A stretch of 64,000 nt of DNA from Candidatus Thiodictyon syntrophicum (GCF_002813775.1 NZ_CP020370.1:4427501-4491500), one strand, 5' to 3'; shown: positions 8,055-18,023, counted from the stretch's first letter. The notes: a model not told the origin generated them from the letters alone. Numbers and translations are program-made.

Positions 8055-10852
8055 ACGATCTGATCGAGATCTTCCGCGAGGAGGTGGCGGCCAACCTCAA
8101 AGAGGCGACCCGCCTCGCCCTCGAGTTCGAGCAGGGCCCCCCGGATCGGGCCGGCATCGAGGCCCTGATGCGGGTCTTCCACACCCTCAAGGGGGCGGCC
8201 CGGGCGGTGCAGTGTGATCAGGAGCGCGACCTCGCGCACCGTCTGGAGGACGTCCTGCACGACCAGCTCGACGGCAAGCTGCCGTGGCGAGCGGCGACCG
8301 TGGACCTGTGCCTGATGGCCGTGGACCTGATCCGCGAGACCCTGGCCGCCCGGCTGGCCGGCGCCCCCTGGCCGGACCTGGCGGAATTCACCGCGCGGGT
8401 CGAGGCGGAGCGGGCGGCCCCCCCGGCGCCCTCAACGGCACCGCCAGAACCCCCGGAGCCCCTGGACCGCGCCACCGATGGGGACGGCGGATTGGACCTC
8501 TTGGGCATCTTCGCGCAGGAGGTCACCACCCAGGTCGCCGCGGCCCGCATCCTGCTGGCGGGGGCGAGCGGGACCAGCGGCGATGATGACCTGCCGCGGG
8601 TCTTCCACACGCTCAAGGGCGCGGCCCGGGCCGTCGGTTGCGACGCCATCCGCACGGTGGCCGGGACCCTGGAGGACCTGCTGCACGGGCCACTGGACGG
8701 TCAGGCCCAGGACCTGTCCGCCGGCCTCCCGTCGGCCCTGGACTGCGGCCTGCGCTGGATCGAGTCGCTGCTGGCCGGCCTGCGGCAAGGGGCCGCGACG
8801 CCGCCGCTCGAACCCCTGCTGGAACAGTTGGCCCGCCTGCGTGAGAGCGGTCAGTTCGCGCCCTGTGCGCCGCCGGCGTTGACCGCCGACCCGCTGCCCG
8901 CGTCCGCCGACCCGGCGGTCGAACCACCACCCGCCCCGCTCCACCCGGCACCCTTTGATGCCCCAGCCGGTGCGCCGCCGACGGTCGCGACCGCGCCGAG
9001 CGCCAGTCTTCCCGCCAACCTCCCCGCCGACCTGCCCGCCGGCGGCCAACGCACCCGGCTCGCCTACGAGCAACTCGACCGCCTGCATCGCCTCTCCGGG
9101 GAGTTGACGGTAGCCGTGGCCTCGTTCGCCGGGCAGCGCAATCAACTGCGCGGCCTGACCCGGGAGCTGACCCGCGCCGGTCAGCGCCTCAACCGGCTGC
9201 TGGCGGGCGCGCTCGGCGATGACCTGGACCGGGAGGCCCTGCACGAGGCGTTGCGCCAGGTGACCCAGCGGTTGGCCGCCACCACCGGCGGACTCGATGG
9301 ACTCACACAAACCCACGATCGGATGGAGAGTCGCTTCCATTACCTGGCCGACGGCCTGGCCGATGAGGTCACCCAGGCGCGCCTGCTGCCCTTGTCTGAC
9401 CTGTTCGACGACTACCCGCGCATGGTCCGGGACCTGGCCCAGGAGTTGGGCAAACGGGTGGAACTGCACCTGGAGGGCCAGGACAACCGCATCGATCGGG
9501 CCGTGCTGGAGCAGTTGCGCAACCCCCTGCTGCACCTGCTGCGCAACGCCCTGGACCACGGCATCGAGCCGCCCGCCGTGCGGGAGTCGCAGGGCAAGCC
9601 CGCCGCCGGGCGCCTGACGCTCACGGCGCACCGCGTGGGGGCACTGATGCGCCTGCGGGTCGGCGATGACGGGGCCGGCATCGATCTGGAGCGACTGGAG
9701 GCCGCGGTAGTCGCCGCCGGGCATGCGACCCCGGCCCTGTGGGCGCAACTGGGGAGCGAGGAGCGCACACAGTTCCTGTTCCTGCCGGGATTGAGTACCG
9801 CGCGCAGCCTCTCCACCACCTCGGGGCGCGGCTTCGGGCTCGACATCGTCAAGGCGGGGATCGAGTCCAGCGGCGGCACCGTGGCGGTCCGCAGTGAACC
9901 CGGCCGCGGCACCTGCTTCGAGCTGCACGTACCGCTGAGCCTGTCGCTCACCCGCTGCCTGCTGGTGGTCGGCGGCCGTCACCCGCTGTTCGGCGACCAG
10001 CGCTACGCCTTCCCGATGACGGAGGTGACCCGGATCAGACGCCTCGCCCAGAGCGAACTGCGTGAGTTGGAAGGCCGCCTGGCGGTCCATCTGGACGGCG
10101 AGACCCTGCCGCTGTTCCAACTCCACGGCATCCTGGGCCTGGCGCCGATCCAGCAGGAGGTGGGACGCAAGCACCTGCTGGTGCTGGAGGAAGGGGGGGG
10201 CCGCTTCGGGCTCCTGGTGGAGGCGGTGATCGATGAACTGGACATGGTGGCGCGCCCGCTGGACGAGCGACTGGGCAAGGTCGCGGAGGTCTCCGGGCTG
10301 ACGCTCCTGGACGACGGCGGGGTGGCCCTGATTATGGATGTCACCGATCTGCTGCAGCACCTGCGCGAGGGGGTCGGCTATCTGGCGCCCGCGGGGCTGC
10401 AGGCCGCGGCGGCGCTGGACCCGGGCCAGGAGGCCGCGACGGCGGCCCAGGTCCTGGTGGTCGAGGACTCGGTGACCGTGCGTGAGGTCGAGCGGCATTT
10501 TCTGGAACAGGCCGGCTACCAGGTGACCACCGCGGTGAACGGGGTGGACGGGCTCAACAAGGCCAAGGCGGGTGACTACCGCATCCTGATCACCGACATC
10601 GACATGCCGCGCATGAACGGCATCGAGCTGATCCGCACCCTGCGCGGCCTGGACCGCTTCCGGCAGTTGCCCATCATCGTGGTGTCCTACAAGGATCGGG
10701 CCGAGGACCGGGACAAGGCGCTCGATGCCGGGGCCGACCGCTATGTCACCAAGTCCGAGTTCGACACCGACGCCATGTTGGCCCTGGTCGCCCAACTGCT
10801 GGCGAGCGCCCCGGCGCGCCCCGCCGCCCCCGGGACGGCCCGTGATGCCTGA
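8051..10852 (+). CDS. Hybrid chemotaxis histidine kinase CheA-REC (WspE-like)
   Basis: Autophosphorylating kinase of the pathway, 933 residues from the ATG at 8051 (MNDLIEIFREEV). There are two HPt domains, each with VFHTLKGAARAV; the phospho-histidines are His44 and His186. A proline-rich linker, dimerisation region, HATPase (LLHLLRNALDHGIEPP, GRGFGLDIV), CheW-like domain and C-terminal receiver (VLVVEDSVTVREVE, phospho-Asp in ILITDIDMPRMNG) follow. Two HPt modules in one CheA and the fused receiver are typical of alternative-output (Wsp or pilus) rather than flagellar CheA proteins. The stop overlaps cheB by 8 bp. Confidence 0.94.
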   Translation: MNDLIEIFREEVAANLKEATRLALEFEQGPPDRAGIEALMRVFHTLKGAARAVQCDQERDLAHRLEDVLHDQLDGKLPWRAATVDLCLMAVDLIRETLAARLAGAPWPDLAEFTARVEAERAAPPAPSTAPPEPPEPLDRATDGDGGLDLLGIFAQEVTTQVAAARILLAGASGTSGDDDLPRVFHTLKGAARAVGCDAIRTVAGTLEDLLHGPLDGQAQDLSAGLPSALDCGLRWIESLLAGLRQGAATPPLEPLLEQLARLRESGQFAPCAPPALTADPLPASADPAVEPPPAPLHPAPFDAPAGAPPTVATAPSASLPANLPADLPAGGQRTRLAYEQLDRLHRLSGELTVAVASFAGQRNQLRGLTRELTRAGQRLNRLLAGALGDDLDREALHEALRQVTQRLAATTGGLDGLTQTHDRMESRFHYLADGLADEVTQARLLPLSDLFDDYPRMVRDLAQELGKRVELHLEGQDNRIDRAVLEQLRNPLLHLLRNALDHGIEPPAVRESQGKPAAGRLTLTAHRVGALMRLRVGDDGAGIDLERLEAAVVAAGHATPALWAQLGSEERTQFLFLPGLSTARSLSTTSGRGFGLDIVKAGIESSGGTVAVRSEPGRGTCFELHVPLSLSLTRCLLVVGGRHPLFGDQRYAFPMTEVTRIRRLAQSELRELEGRLAVHLDGETLPLFQLHGILGLAPIQQEVGRKHLLVLEEGGGRFGLLVEAVIDELDMVARPLDERLGKVAEVSGLTLLDDGGVALIMDVTDLLQHLREGVGYLAPAGLQAAAALDPGQEAATAAQVLVVEDSVTVREVERHFLEQAGYQVTTAVNGVDGLNKAKAGDYRILITDIDMPRMNGIELIRTLRGLDRFRQLPIIVVSYKDRAEDRDKALDAGADRYVTKSEFDTDAMLALVAQLLASAPARPAAPGTARDA

Positions 10853-11945
10853 GCGCGCCGCCGCCCCCGGCGTCCTGATCGTCAACGACTCGGCCGTCGC
10901 CCGGGCGGTCACCAGCGCCGTGATCCAGGCGGACGGGGGCTTCCGGCTGCTCGGTCAGGCGCTTTGCGGGGCCGACGGCGTAGCGGCCGCGCAGCGGCTG
11001 CGCCCGCAACTGGTGCTGCTGGACATGCACATGCCTGATATCAATGGGGTTGAGGTGACGCGGCGCATCATGGCAACTTGCCCCACGCGCATCCTGATCA
11101 GCAGCGCGACCATCCGGCGCAACACCACCTATGTCTTCGACGCACTCAAGGCCGGCGCCCTGGACTACACCCGGACCCCCGCGCTGCAGGCGCGCCCCGG
11201 GGAGCGGGTCACCCGTGAGGCCCTGCTCGCCGCCGGTGAGGGGCTGCTGGCCAAGATGCGTACCGTCCTGACCCTGAATCCCGCGGCCGCCGGGAGCGGC
11301 GGCGGTTTGGGGGCGCAGCAGGCGTCGGCGGCGCCCGCCGCCAGACCGGCGCCGCCCCCGTCCATGCACCCGGCCGGGACTCGCGTCGTCGCCGTGGGCA
11401 GTTCCACCGGCGGACCCACCGCGCTCGCCAACCTGTTCGCCCGGGTGACCCGGGGGCTCGATGCGTCCTATCTGATCAGTCAGCATATCGACCGGGAGTT
11501 CAGCGACGGCCTGGCCCTGTGGCTCAGCCAGGAGACCGGGCACCCGGTGGCCGTGGCCAGGCATGGGGAGGTGCCGGCGGCGGGCCGGGTCTATCTGGCG
11601 GAAGGCGGGCGGCGTAATCTGGTGCTGACCCCGGGCGGCCGGCTGCACTGCGAGCCCGCCGGCGAATCGGTCTATGCCCCGAACATCAATCGCATGTTCG
11701 CGAGCGTCGCCGCCGCGGCCGGGGTGCGCGCCTGCGGGGTGGTCCTGACCGGCCTGGGGGACGACGGCGCCGAGGGCCTGGGCCTGATCAAGGCCGCGGG
11801 GGGTAAGGTCCTGGTCCAGGACCCGGCCACCGCGGCGGTCGACGGGATGCCGGGGGCACCCATCCGGCGCGGCATCGTCACCCAGGGCCAGCCGCTCCCG
11901 GAACTGGCGCGGCTGATCGTGCGCTGGGTGGGAGAAGGACGATGA
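10845..11945 (+). CDS. cheB: Protein-glutamate methylesterase CheB (WspF-like)
   Basis: Demethylates receptor glutamates and provides adaptation; loss of WspF in Pseudomonas locks the pathway on. The 366 residues have an N-terminal receiver (VLIVNDSAVARAV; phospho-Asp in LVLLDMHMPDING), a glycine/alanine/proline linker, and the methylesterase domain with the serine in AVGSSTGGPTALANL, the histidine in YLISQHIDREFSDGLA and the aspartate in LTGLGDDGAEGL. The start at 10845 overlaps the cheA stop. Upstream in-frame codons lie within cheA and were rejected. Confidence 0.95.
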   Translation: MPERAAAPGVLIVNDSAVARAVTSAVIQADGGFRLLGQALCGADGVAAAQRLRPQLVLLDMHMPDINGVEVTRRIMATCPTRILISSATIRRNTTYVFDALKAGALDYTRTPALQARPGERVTREALLAAGEGLLAKMRTVLTLNPAAAGSGGGLGAQQASAAPAARPAPPPSMHPAGTRVVAVGSSTGGPTALANLFARVTRGLDASYLISQHIDREFSDGLALWLSQETGHPVAVARHGEVPAAGRVYLAEGGRRNLVLTPGGRLHCEPAGESVYAPNINRMFASVAAAAGVRACGVVLTGLGDDGAEGLGLIKAAGGKVLVQDPATAAVDGMPGAPIRRGIVTQGQPLPELARLIVRWVGEGR

Positions 11946-11979
11946 CGCCAGCGATGAGTCTTGTCCGGGATGAACGCAC

Positions 11980-13371
11980 ATGACCGACGCCAGCAACGGC
12001 CGCGTGGTCGGCGAGACCCTGCGGGCCTGGATCCGCGGCCGCACCGGTATCAGTATCACCGAGCAGAATCAGGCCCCGGTGGAATTGGCGGTGCGCCTGG
12101 AGGCCGAGCGCCACGGACTGGACCCGGTCATCTATCTGGACCGGCTCCAAGGCGGGGTCCTGCCGCCGCAGGCCTTCATCGATGCCATCACCACCAACGA
12201 ATCCTATTTCTTTCGCGCCCAAGACCAGATGCGGGTCACCATCACGCGCCTGATCCCGGAGCTGATGCGTTGCCGTCCCGGCCAACCGGCGCGTATCCTG
12301 TCGCTACCCTGCGCCAGGGGGGAGGAGCCGTACAGCCTGGCCATCCTGTGCGAGGAGCACCGCATCCCGCCGCGGGCGGTGGAACTCGTGGCGGGTGACA
12401 TCTCCGCGACCTGCCTGGCCGATGCGCGCCGCGGCGACTACGGACCGCTCGCGTTGCGCCGTACCGACCCGACCACGGCCCAGCGCTGGTTCACCCCGTG
12501 GGGTCCGCGCACCTATCGCCTGGAGCCGGCCCTGTTGGGGCGGGTGAGCTTTCATCAGGTCAACCTGCTGGAGGACGCGGCGACGGTCCTGGCCCGGCGC
12601 TTCGACGTGATCTTCTGCGAAAACCTGCTGATCTATTTCGATCCCGAGACCACCAGCCGCGCGCTGGCCGTGCTCGGGCGTCTGTTGGAGCCGGACGGCT
12701 GGCTGTTCGTTGACCATGCGGAGTGGAACATCCCCCGGGAGCAGTTCCGGATGCAGGAACTCGACGGCTGCGTCGGTTTCCGCCCCCTGGGCCCGGCCCA
12801 CCCGGCCCCGGCCGGGCATTCCCGCCGGGACCCGGCCCCCGGCGCCGCGGTCCCGCTGCCAGGCCCACGGTGGACGGCCGACGGCGACCGCCCGCCCCCC
12901 CCGGTCACCCCGACCCCGACCGCACCAGCGCGTGCGGCCCAGCGGCCGGCCGCGCCCGCCGCGGCCCGGCCCGCCCCGCCGTCGCCCCCGCCCGCCGGTC
13001 AGCCACGCCTGGCGCACGCGCAGGCCCACTATCAGGCCAAGCGGTTCGCCGAGGCCCTGCTCGCCTTCAATGCGATCCTCGCCGGCCATCCCGCGGACGC
13101 CCGCGCCCGGCTCGGCAAGGCGCTCGTCCTGGCCGACTGCGGTGAGGACTTCGAGGCCCTGGAGGTGACCGAGACCCTGCTCCACGCGGTGGACGAGGGC
13201 GAACTGGACTTGAGCCCCCCCGACTATGTGGAGGCCCTGGCCCTGATCGCCCTGCTGCTGCACAAGAAGGGCCTCAAGGACCTGGCCCAGGGCTACCTGC
13301 GGGAGATCGCGCGGCGCGCCCCGGGGCACCCGAGCCTGGGACTGCTGCGCCCGGGTTCCGACCATGCCTGA
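11980..13371 (+). CDS. CheR methyltransferase with C-terminal TPR-like region (WspC-like)
   Basis: S-adenosylmethionine-dependent methylation of receptor glutamates. It has 463 residues: an N-terminal helical domain, then the Rossmann core (TNESYFFRAQDQM, ILSLPCARGEEPYSLA, FDVIFCENLLIYFD), a long proline/alanine linker at about 265-340, and a helical C-terminal part (LAHAQAHYQAKRFAEALLAF) that reads like one or two TPR repeats. A CheR-TPR fusion is the WspC architecture. It starts 34 bp after cheB and overlaps the next gene by 8 bp. Confidence 0.92.
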   Translation: MTDASNGRVVGETLRAWIRGRTGISITEQNQAPVELAVRLEAERHGLDPVIYLDRLQGGVLPPQAFIDAITTNESYFFRAQDQMRVTITRLIPELMRCRPGQPARILSLPCARGEEPYSLAILCEEHRIPPRAVELVAGDISATCLADARRGDYGPLALRRTDPTTAQRWFTPWGPRTYRLEPALLGRVSFHQVNLLEDAATVLARRFDVIFCENLLIYFDPETTSRALAVLGRLLEPDGWLFVDHAEWNIPREQFRMQELDGCVGFRPLGPAHPAPAGHSRRDPAPGAAVPLPGPRWTADGDRPPPPVTPTPTAPARAAQRPAAPAAARPAPPSPPPAGQPRLAHAQAHYQAKRFAEALLAFNAILAGHPADARARLGKALVLADCGEDFEALEVTETLLHAVDEGELDLSPPDYVEALALIALLLHKKGLKDLAQGYLREIARRAPGHPSLGLLRPGSDHA

Positions 13372-16300
13372 ACAGACCCGCTTCCGCGTCCTGATCGTCG
13401 ATGACTCGCCGACCATGCGCGCGGTCTGTACCCAGTCGCTCAGCGCCGCCGGGATGGCCTGCAGCGCCGCCGGCAACGCGCAGGACGGCTACCAGTTGTT
13501 GCTCGCGGCCCTGGATGGGGGCCAGCCGTTCGACGGGCTCCTGCTGGACTGGCTGATGCCCGGCATGAACGGCTGGGAATTGCTGGAGCGCATCGGCGCC
13601 GAACGGCGCCTGGACCAACTGGCGGTGATGATCTTCACCGAGCAGCCGGATGATCGCGCCTATCAACTCGCCAGCCACCGCCCCAACAACGATATCCAGC
13701 TCAAGGAGGACCTGCGGCTGTTGCCCTACCGGATGCGTAAGTTTCTCACGACTTACAGCGAGGCCGGCGGCCTGGGCGACTGGCGCGCCCGCCAGCTCCT
13801 GCGCAACCGCGAGCAACTGGGCGGGTCCATCCTGTTCGTCGACGATTCCCCGACGGTCTGTGCCAAGTATGGGGACCTGCTGCGCAACAACGGCTACGCG
13901 GTGGTGATCGCCAATTCCATGGATGAGGCGGTCGCGGTGGCCCAGCACCATAAGCCTCAACTCGCGGTGGTGGACTATTTCATGCCGGGGGGCAATGGCG
14001 ATGAGTTGTGCCGCGCCCTGCTCGCCGACGACCGCACCCGCGACATCACGGTGGTGATGCACTCCCAGCGCAAGGACGTGATCGAGCATGCCCTGGACGC
14101 CGGGGCCATCGACCTGATCTGGAAGGACGACCCGATCAACATCTTTCTGATGCGCATCGCCTCCATCATGCGCACCCTGCGCGCCAACCGCCAGGCGCGG
14201 GACCTGGACATCCTGTTTACCGCCACCCAGGCCCTGGATATCGGGGTCATGTCCGCCACCCCCGAGGGCTTCAAGGCCTTCAACGCCACCATGGACCGCT
14301 TTGCCCGGGAGTGCGGCGGCCTCACGCGCTTCGACCCGCAAAGTCTGGGCGCCCTGCCCCACCGGTGTGAGGATCAGGACGGTCGCCGCCGCGCCTTCAA
14401 TGTTCAGAGCGTGGATGGGGAGTCCGGGGACCGGGTGGTGCTGGTGCAGGACGTGACCGCGAGCGCCGACCAGGCGGAGATCCTGGAGCAGGCGCGGGAC
14501 CGGGCGGTGGAACTGGCCAACGTCAAGAGCCAGTTCCTGGCCAGCATGAGCCACGAGATCCGCACCCCTTTGAATGGCGTCCTGGGGATGCTGGAGCTGC
14601 TCAAGGGCACCGAGCTGACCCAGGAGCAGGACCACTACGTGGACACCGGGATCAGCTCCGCCGAGGGCCTGCTGGGGGTCATCGGCGACATCCTGGACTT
14701 CTCCAAGATCGACGCCGGCCGGCTGGAACTGGAACGGACCCCCTTCAACCTCCCGGAACTGGCCGAGGAGACCATGCAGATGTTCGCCGGCAAGGCCATC
14801 GGCAAGGGCCTGGAGGTCATCTGCCACGTCGAGCCCGAGGTCCCGACCAATGTCATCGGCGACCCGACCCGACTGCGCCAGGTCTTGATCAACCTGATCG
14901 GCAACGCCATCAAGTTCACCGAGCGCGGGGAGGTGGGGCTGCGGGTGTGGCTCGATGAGCCCGAGGCCGCGCGCCCGGCGGTCGGTTTCGCGGTCTGCGA
15001 CACCGGTATGGGGGTCAGCCCCGCGGCGCGTGACCATATCTTTGAGGCCTTCCGCCAGGCCGACAACACCACCACCCGGCGCTTCGGCGGCACCGGCCTG
15101 GGGCTTGCCATCAGCAACCAGTTGGTGCAGATGATGGGCGGCACCCTGGACCTGGAGAGCGCCCCCGGCGCGGGCAGCAGCTTCAGCTTCGTCGTCACCT
15201 TGGAGACCAGCGCAGAGCCCGCCGCGCCCCCCTGGCGGATGAGCGACCTGGGGGTGCTGGCGGGCCGCACCGTCCTGATCGTGGACGACAACGCCACCAA
15301 CCGGCTCTACCTGCAGCGCATGTGCAGTGCCTGGTCCATGGGCTGTACCGAGGCGCCCGACGGGCCCACCGCGGTCCGGCTGATCGAGGAGGCCAAGGCC
15401 GCGGGGCGGGCCTTCGATCTGGTCCTGCTCGACCGCATGATGCCGGGGATGGACGGCTTCGCGGTGCTCGCTTACCTGCGGGCCGACCCGGCCCTGCGCG
15501 CCGTCCGGGTGGTCCTGCAGACCTCGATGGACGAGGTGGGAGAGGGCCGCAAGGCGCGTGAGCAGGGCGCCGACGACGCCCTGGTCAAGCCCATCCGCCG
15601 CACCCAATTGCTCGAGGCCCTGTCGCTGCTGTTCGGGGGCGGCCATGCCGATCCGGCCGAGGTGGAGCGGACCCCGACGCGCCTGCGACTGGACGGCTGC
15701 CGGGTGCTGGCGGTCGAGGACAATCACGTCAATCAGATGGTCTTGAACGGCATCCTGCGGCGCGCCGGGTGCGCCATCCGCATCGCCAGCGACGGCCAGG
15801 AGGCGCTCGACACCCTGGCCGCCGAATCGTTCGACGTGGTGCTGATGGACTGCGAAATGCCCGTGCTCGACGGCCTCACCGCCACCCGGGCCTTGCGCGA
15901 GCGCGAGGGCGCGACCGACGGCCGCCACCAGATCGTGATCGCACTGACCGCGCACGCCTACCCGGCCGAGCGCGACCGCTGCCTCGCCGCCGGCATGGAC
16001 GCCTACCTGCCCAAACCCATCCGCGCCCCGGACCTGCTCGCCACCCTGGACCGCTGGTGGCGCCGCCCCCAACCCCCGGCCGCGGCGGCGCCGTACGCGG
16101 ACGCGGTGACCGCGAGCGGGTCTGAGCTTGAGACGGCGAGCGAGCCCCCCGCCGTCAGCCCGATCGACCAGCGGGCGATCGGGGCACTGCGCGAGGCCAT
16201 CGGCGACCTCAGTGTGGTGATCGAGGCCGCGCTGGCGGACATCCCAGAGCGCGTGGCCGAGTTGCGGCTGGGGGTCGAGACGGCCGATGGGGAACGCATC

Positions 16301-16507
16301 CGCATTGCCGCCCACACCCTGGTCGGGTCCGTCGCCAACCTGGGCGGCCGCGAGTTGGTCCGCGTGGCGCGCGCCCTGGAGGCACTGGGCAAGTCCGGGG
16401 AACTGGGCGCGGCACCGCCCCTGCTGGCGGCGCTGGAGGCTGAGACACAGCGGTTCCTGGCGGCGCTCGCCGCCTTGCCGGGGGCGGACAGCGGGGCCTG
16501 CGCCTGA
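13364..16507 (+). CDS. Hybrid sensor kinase with REC-REC-HK-REC-REC-HPt architecture
   Basis: Soluble multi-step phosphorelay protein of 1047 residues with no transmembrane segment. Domains in order: receiver 1 (VDD 12-14, Asp62), receiver 2 (VDD 159-161, Asp204), a poorly defined PAS-like stretch (about 280-370), HisKA with His397 in SMSHEIRTPLNGVLGM, HATPase with RQVLINLIGNAIKFTERG, receiver 3 (LVLLDRMMPGMDGF), receiver 4 (VVLMDCEMPVLDGL) and a C-terminal HPt (RIAAHTLVGSVANLGG). Its start overlaps the cheR stop, so it belongs to the operon. It is not part of the canonical Wsp set and could integrate phosphate from CheA or pass it to the GGDEF protein downstream. Confidence 0.92.
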   Translation: MPEQTRFRVLIVDDSPTMRAVCTQSLSAAGMACSAAGNAQDGYQLLLAALDGGQPFDGLLLDWLMPGMNGWELLERIGAERRLDQLAVMIFTEQPDDRAYQLASHRPNNDIQLKEDLRLLPYRMRKFLTTYSEAGGLGDWRARQLLRNREQLGGSILFVDDSPTVCAKYGDLLRNNGYAVVIANSMDEAVAVAQHHKPQLAVVDYFMPGGNGDELCRALLADDRTRDITVVMHSQRKDVIEHALDAGAIDLIWKDDPINIFLMRIASIMRTLRANRQARDLDILFTATQALDIGVMSATPEGFKAFNATMDRFARECGGLTRFDPQSLGALPHRCEDQDGRRRAFNVQSVDGESGDRVVLVQDVTASADQAEILEQARDRAVELANVKSQFLASMSHEIRTPLNGVLGMLELLKGTELTQEQDHYVDTGISSAEGLLGVIGDILDFSKIDAGRLELERTPFNLPELAEETMQMFAGKAIGKGLEVICHVEPEVPTNVIGDPTRLRQVLINLIGNAIKFTERGEVGLRVWLDEPEAARPAVGFAVCDTGMGVSPAARDHIFEAFRQADNTTTRRFGGTGLGLAISNQLVQMMGGTLDLESAPGAGSSFSFVVTLETSAEPAAPPWRMSDLGVLAGRTVLIVDDNATNRLYLQRMCSAWSMGCTEAPDGPTAVRLIEEAKAAGRAFDLVLLDRMMPGMDGFAVLAYLRADPALRAVRVVLQTSMDEVGEGRKAREQGADDALVKPIRRTQLLEALSLLFGGGHADPAEVERTPTRLRLDGCRVLAVEDNHVNQMVLNGILRRAGCAIRIASDGQEALDTLAAESFDVVLMDCEMPVLDGLTATRALREREGATDGRHQIVIALTAHAYPAERDRCLAAGMDAYLPKPIRAPDLLATLDRWWRRPQPPAAAAPYADAVTASGSELETASEPPAVSPIDQRAIGALREAIGDLSVVIEAALADIPERVAELRLGVETADGERIRIAAHTLVGSVANLGGRELVRVARALEALGKSGELGAAPPLLAALEAETQRFLAALAALPGADSGACA

Positions 16508-16525
16508 TCCTGGAAAGATCTTTTA

Positions 16526-16668
16526 TCCACAGATGAACACAGATGAACACAGATGAACACAGATTATCCCAATAAGAGTATTTGGCCGCAAATGAACGCA
16601 AATAAGCGCAAATAAATCCGCGCATGACGCTTCAGAGAAAATCTGTGTTCATCTGTGTCCATCTGTGG
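16526..16668. repeat. Inverted intergenic repeat with ATGAACACAG tandem
   Basis: Three tandem copies of ATGAACACAG (about 16533-16562) are mirrored by ATCTGTGTTCATCTGTG and the following bases at 16640-16668, so the 170-bp gap can form a long stem. The right arm runs up to within about 12 bp of the start of the diguanylate cyclase gene and could affect its translation or attenuate the operon. Similar ACACAGATG-type repeats are widespread in intergenic DNA. Confidence 0.7.
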
Positions 16669-16679
16669 ATTTTAGGGTT

Positions 16680-18023
16680 ATGTTGATCGCCGATCGAGGC
16701 GGGCCTTACCGCGCGCTGGTGGTGGATGACGATGGCGTGCTGCGCGCCGCCATGCAGCAGTTCATCTCCCAGCTCGGATTCGAGGTCCAGACCACGGACA
16801 ATGGCCAGCGCGCGCTCGAGCGATTCCAGGCACAAGGGGCCGACATCGTCCTGCTCGATGCGGCCATGCCGGTGCTGGACGGCTTCGCCGCCTGCGAGGC
16901 GATCCGGGCGCTCCCCGCCGGGCGCCATGTCCCGATCATCATGATCACCAGCTACGAGGACGAGGAGTCAGTGGATCGGGCCTTCAAGTCCGGGGCCACC
17001 GAATACGTCACCAAACCCATCCACTGGGCCGTACTGCGCAACCGGGTGCGGCAATTGGTGGAAGCGGCCGAGGCCGCGCGCCGCCTGCGTCAGGACCGCG
17101 CCTTCTTCCAATCCCTGGTCGATGCGATCCCCGATCCGACCCTGGTCTGTGACCGTGACGGGGTGGTGCGCTGGATCAACCAGGATGCCGCCCGCCATCC
17201 CCTGGTGGCGGAAGCGGCGCTGGACGCCCCGCTGCGGCTGGCCCCGGGGGTGACCGAGCCCGATTCCGGGGAGTCGGACCCGTCGGCGATCCTCGCGCGC
17301 ATCCGCGCCGGCGCGGCGGCCGCCGACACCCCGCTCGAGCTGCTGCTGCACCGCGTCGACCCCCTGGCCGGTGAGTTCTATGCGGAGGCCCACGCGCGGG
17401 CCCTGCGCGGGGTGGACGGCGCCAACTTCGGCCTGATCCTGCGGCTTCAGGACGTGACCGCGCGGGAACTGGAGGACCAGCGCCTGCGCCGCCAGGTGAC
17501 CCGCTACGGGGAGCTGGCCCATCGCGACAGCCTGACCGGACTCGCCAACCGCCGCCGGTTCGAAGACCTCCTGCACGAGGCGGTCGCCACGGCCGGCCGC
17601 ACCGGCGAGCGTCTGGCGGTGATCTTCCTGGATCTCGACGGGTTCAAGGCAGTCAACGACACCCGGGGTCATGCCGCCGGCGATCAGGTGCTGTGCCAGG
17701 TGGCCGCGCGCCTGCAGTTGGTGGTGCGGCGGCCGGACACCGTGTCCCGGCTCGGCGGCGACGAGTTCGCCGTCCTGTTGCGCGACGTGCCCGGGAGTTC
17801 CGCGGTGCTGGATCTGGGTGGGCGCCTGCTCGCGGCGATCTGCGCGCCCATCGAGCTTGCCGAGGGACCGGCCGCGCTCGGCGCCAGTATCGGCGTCAGC
17901 CTGTTCCCGGACCACGGGCCGGACGGCGCCACCCTGTTGCGCTGTGCCGATGAGGCAATGTACGCGGTCAAGAGTCGCGGCAAGCGCGGCGTGGCAATGG
18001 CGCCGTTACCCGCCGGTCGGTGA
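16680..18023 (+). CDS. Response regulator diguanylate cyclase, REC-PAS-GGDEF (WspR-like)
   Basis: Makes cyclic di-GMP from two GTP when its receiver is phosphorylated; the likely output of the operon. It has 447 residues from the ATG at 16680. The receiver has DDD 16-18 and Asp60 (IVLLDAAMPVLDGF). A PAS-like middle (FFQSLVDAIPDPTLVCDRDG) precedes the cyclase domain RDSLTGLANRRRFEDLL with an intact GGDEF. An inhibitory-site RxxD (RRPD) stands five residues before GGDEF, so product inhibition is expected. The PAS insertion distinguishes it from Pseudomonas WspR. A GTG at 16665 in the upstream repeat is possible but less likely. Confidence 0.94.
   Translation: MLIADRGGPYRALVVDDDGVLRAAMQQFISQLGFEVQTTDNGQRALERFQAQGADIVLLDAAMPVLDGFAACEAIRALPAGRHVPIIMITSYEDEESVDRAFKSGATEYVTKPIHWAVLRNRVRQLVEAAEAARRLRQDRAFFQSLVDAIPDPTLVCDRDGVVRWINQDAARHPLVAEAALDAPLRLAPGVTEPDSGESDPSAILARIRAGAAAADTPLELLLHRVDPLAGEFYAEAHARALRGVDGANFGLILRLQDVTARELEDQRLRRQVTRYGELAHRDSLTGLANRRRFEDLLHEAVATAGRTGERLAVIFLDLDGFKAVNDTRGHAAGDQVLCQVAARLQLVVRRPDTVSRLGGDEFAVLLRDVPGSSAVLDLGGRLLAAICAPIELAEGPAALGASIGVSLFPDHGPDGATLLRCADEAMYAVKSRGKRGVAMAPLPAGR

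Noticed and set aside
8432..10912. 826-codon open frame opposite cheA
   Set aside because: Shadow of cheA; glutamine/arginine-rich with no recognisable motif.
13274..16315. 1013-codon open frame opposite the hybrid kinase
   Set aside because: Shadow frame; GC3 pattern and content follow the plus-strand gene.
16526..16668. CRISPR array from the ATGAACACAG repeats
   Set aside because: 10-bp tandem units without spacers and no cas genes; an intergenic inverted repeat.
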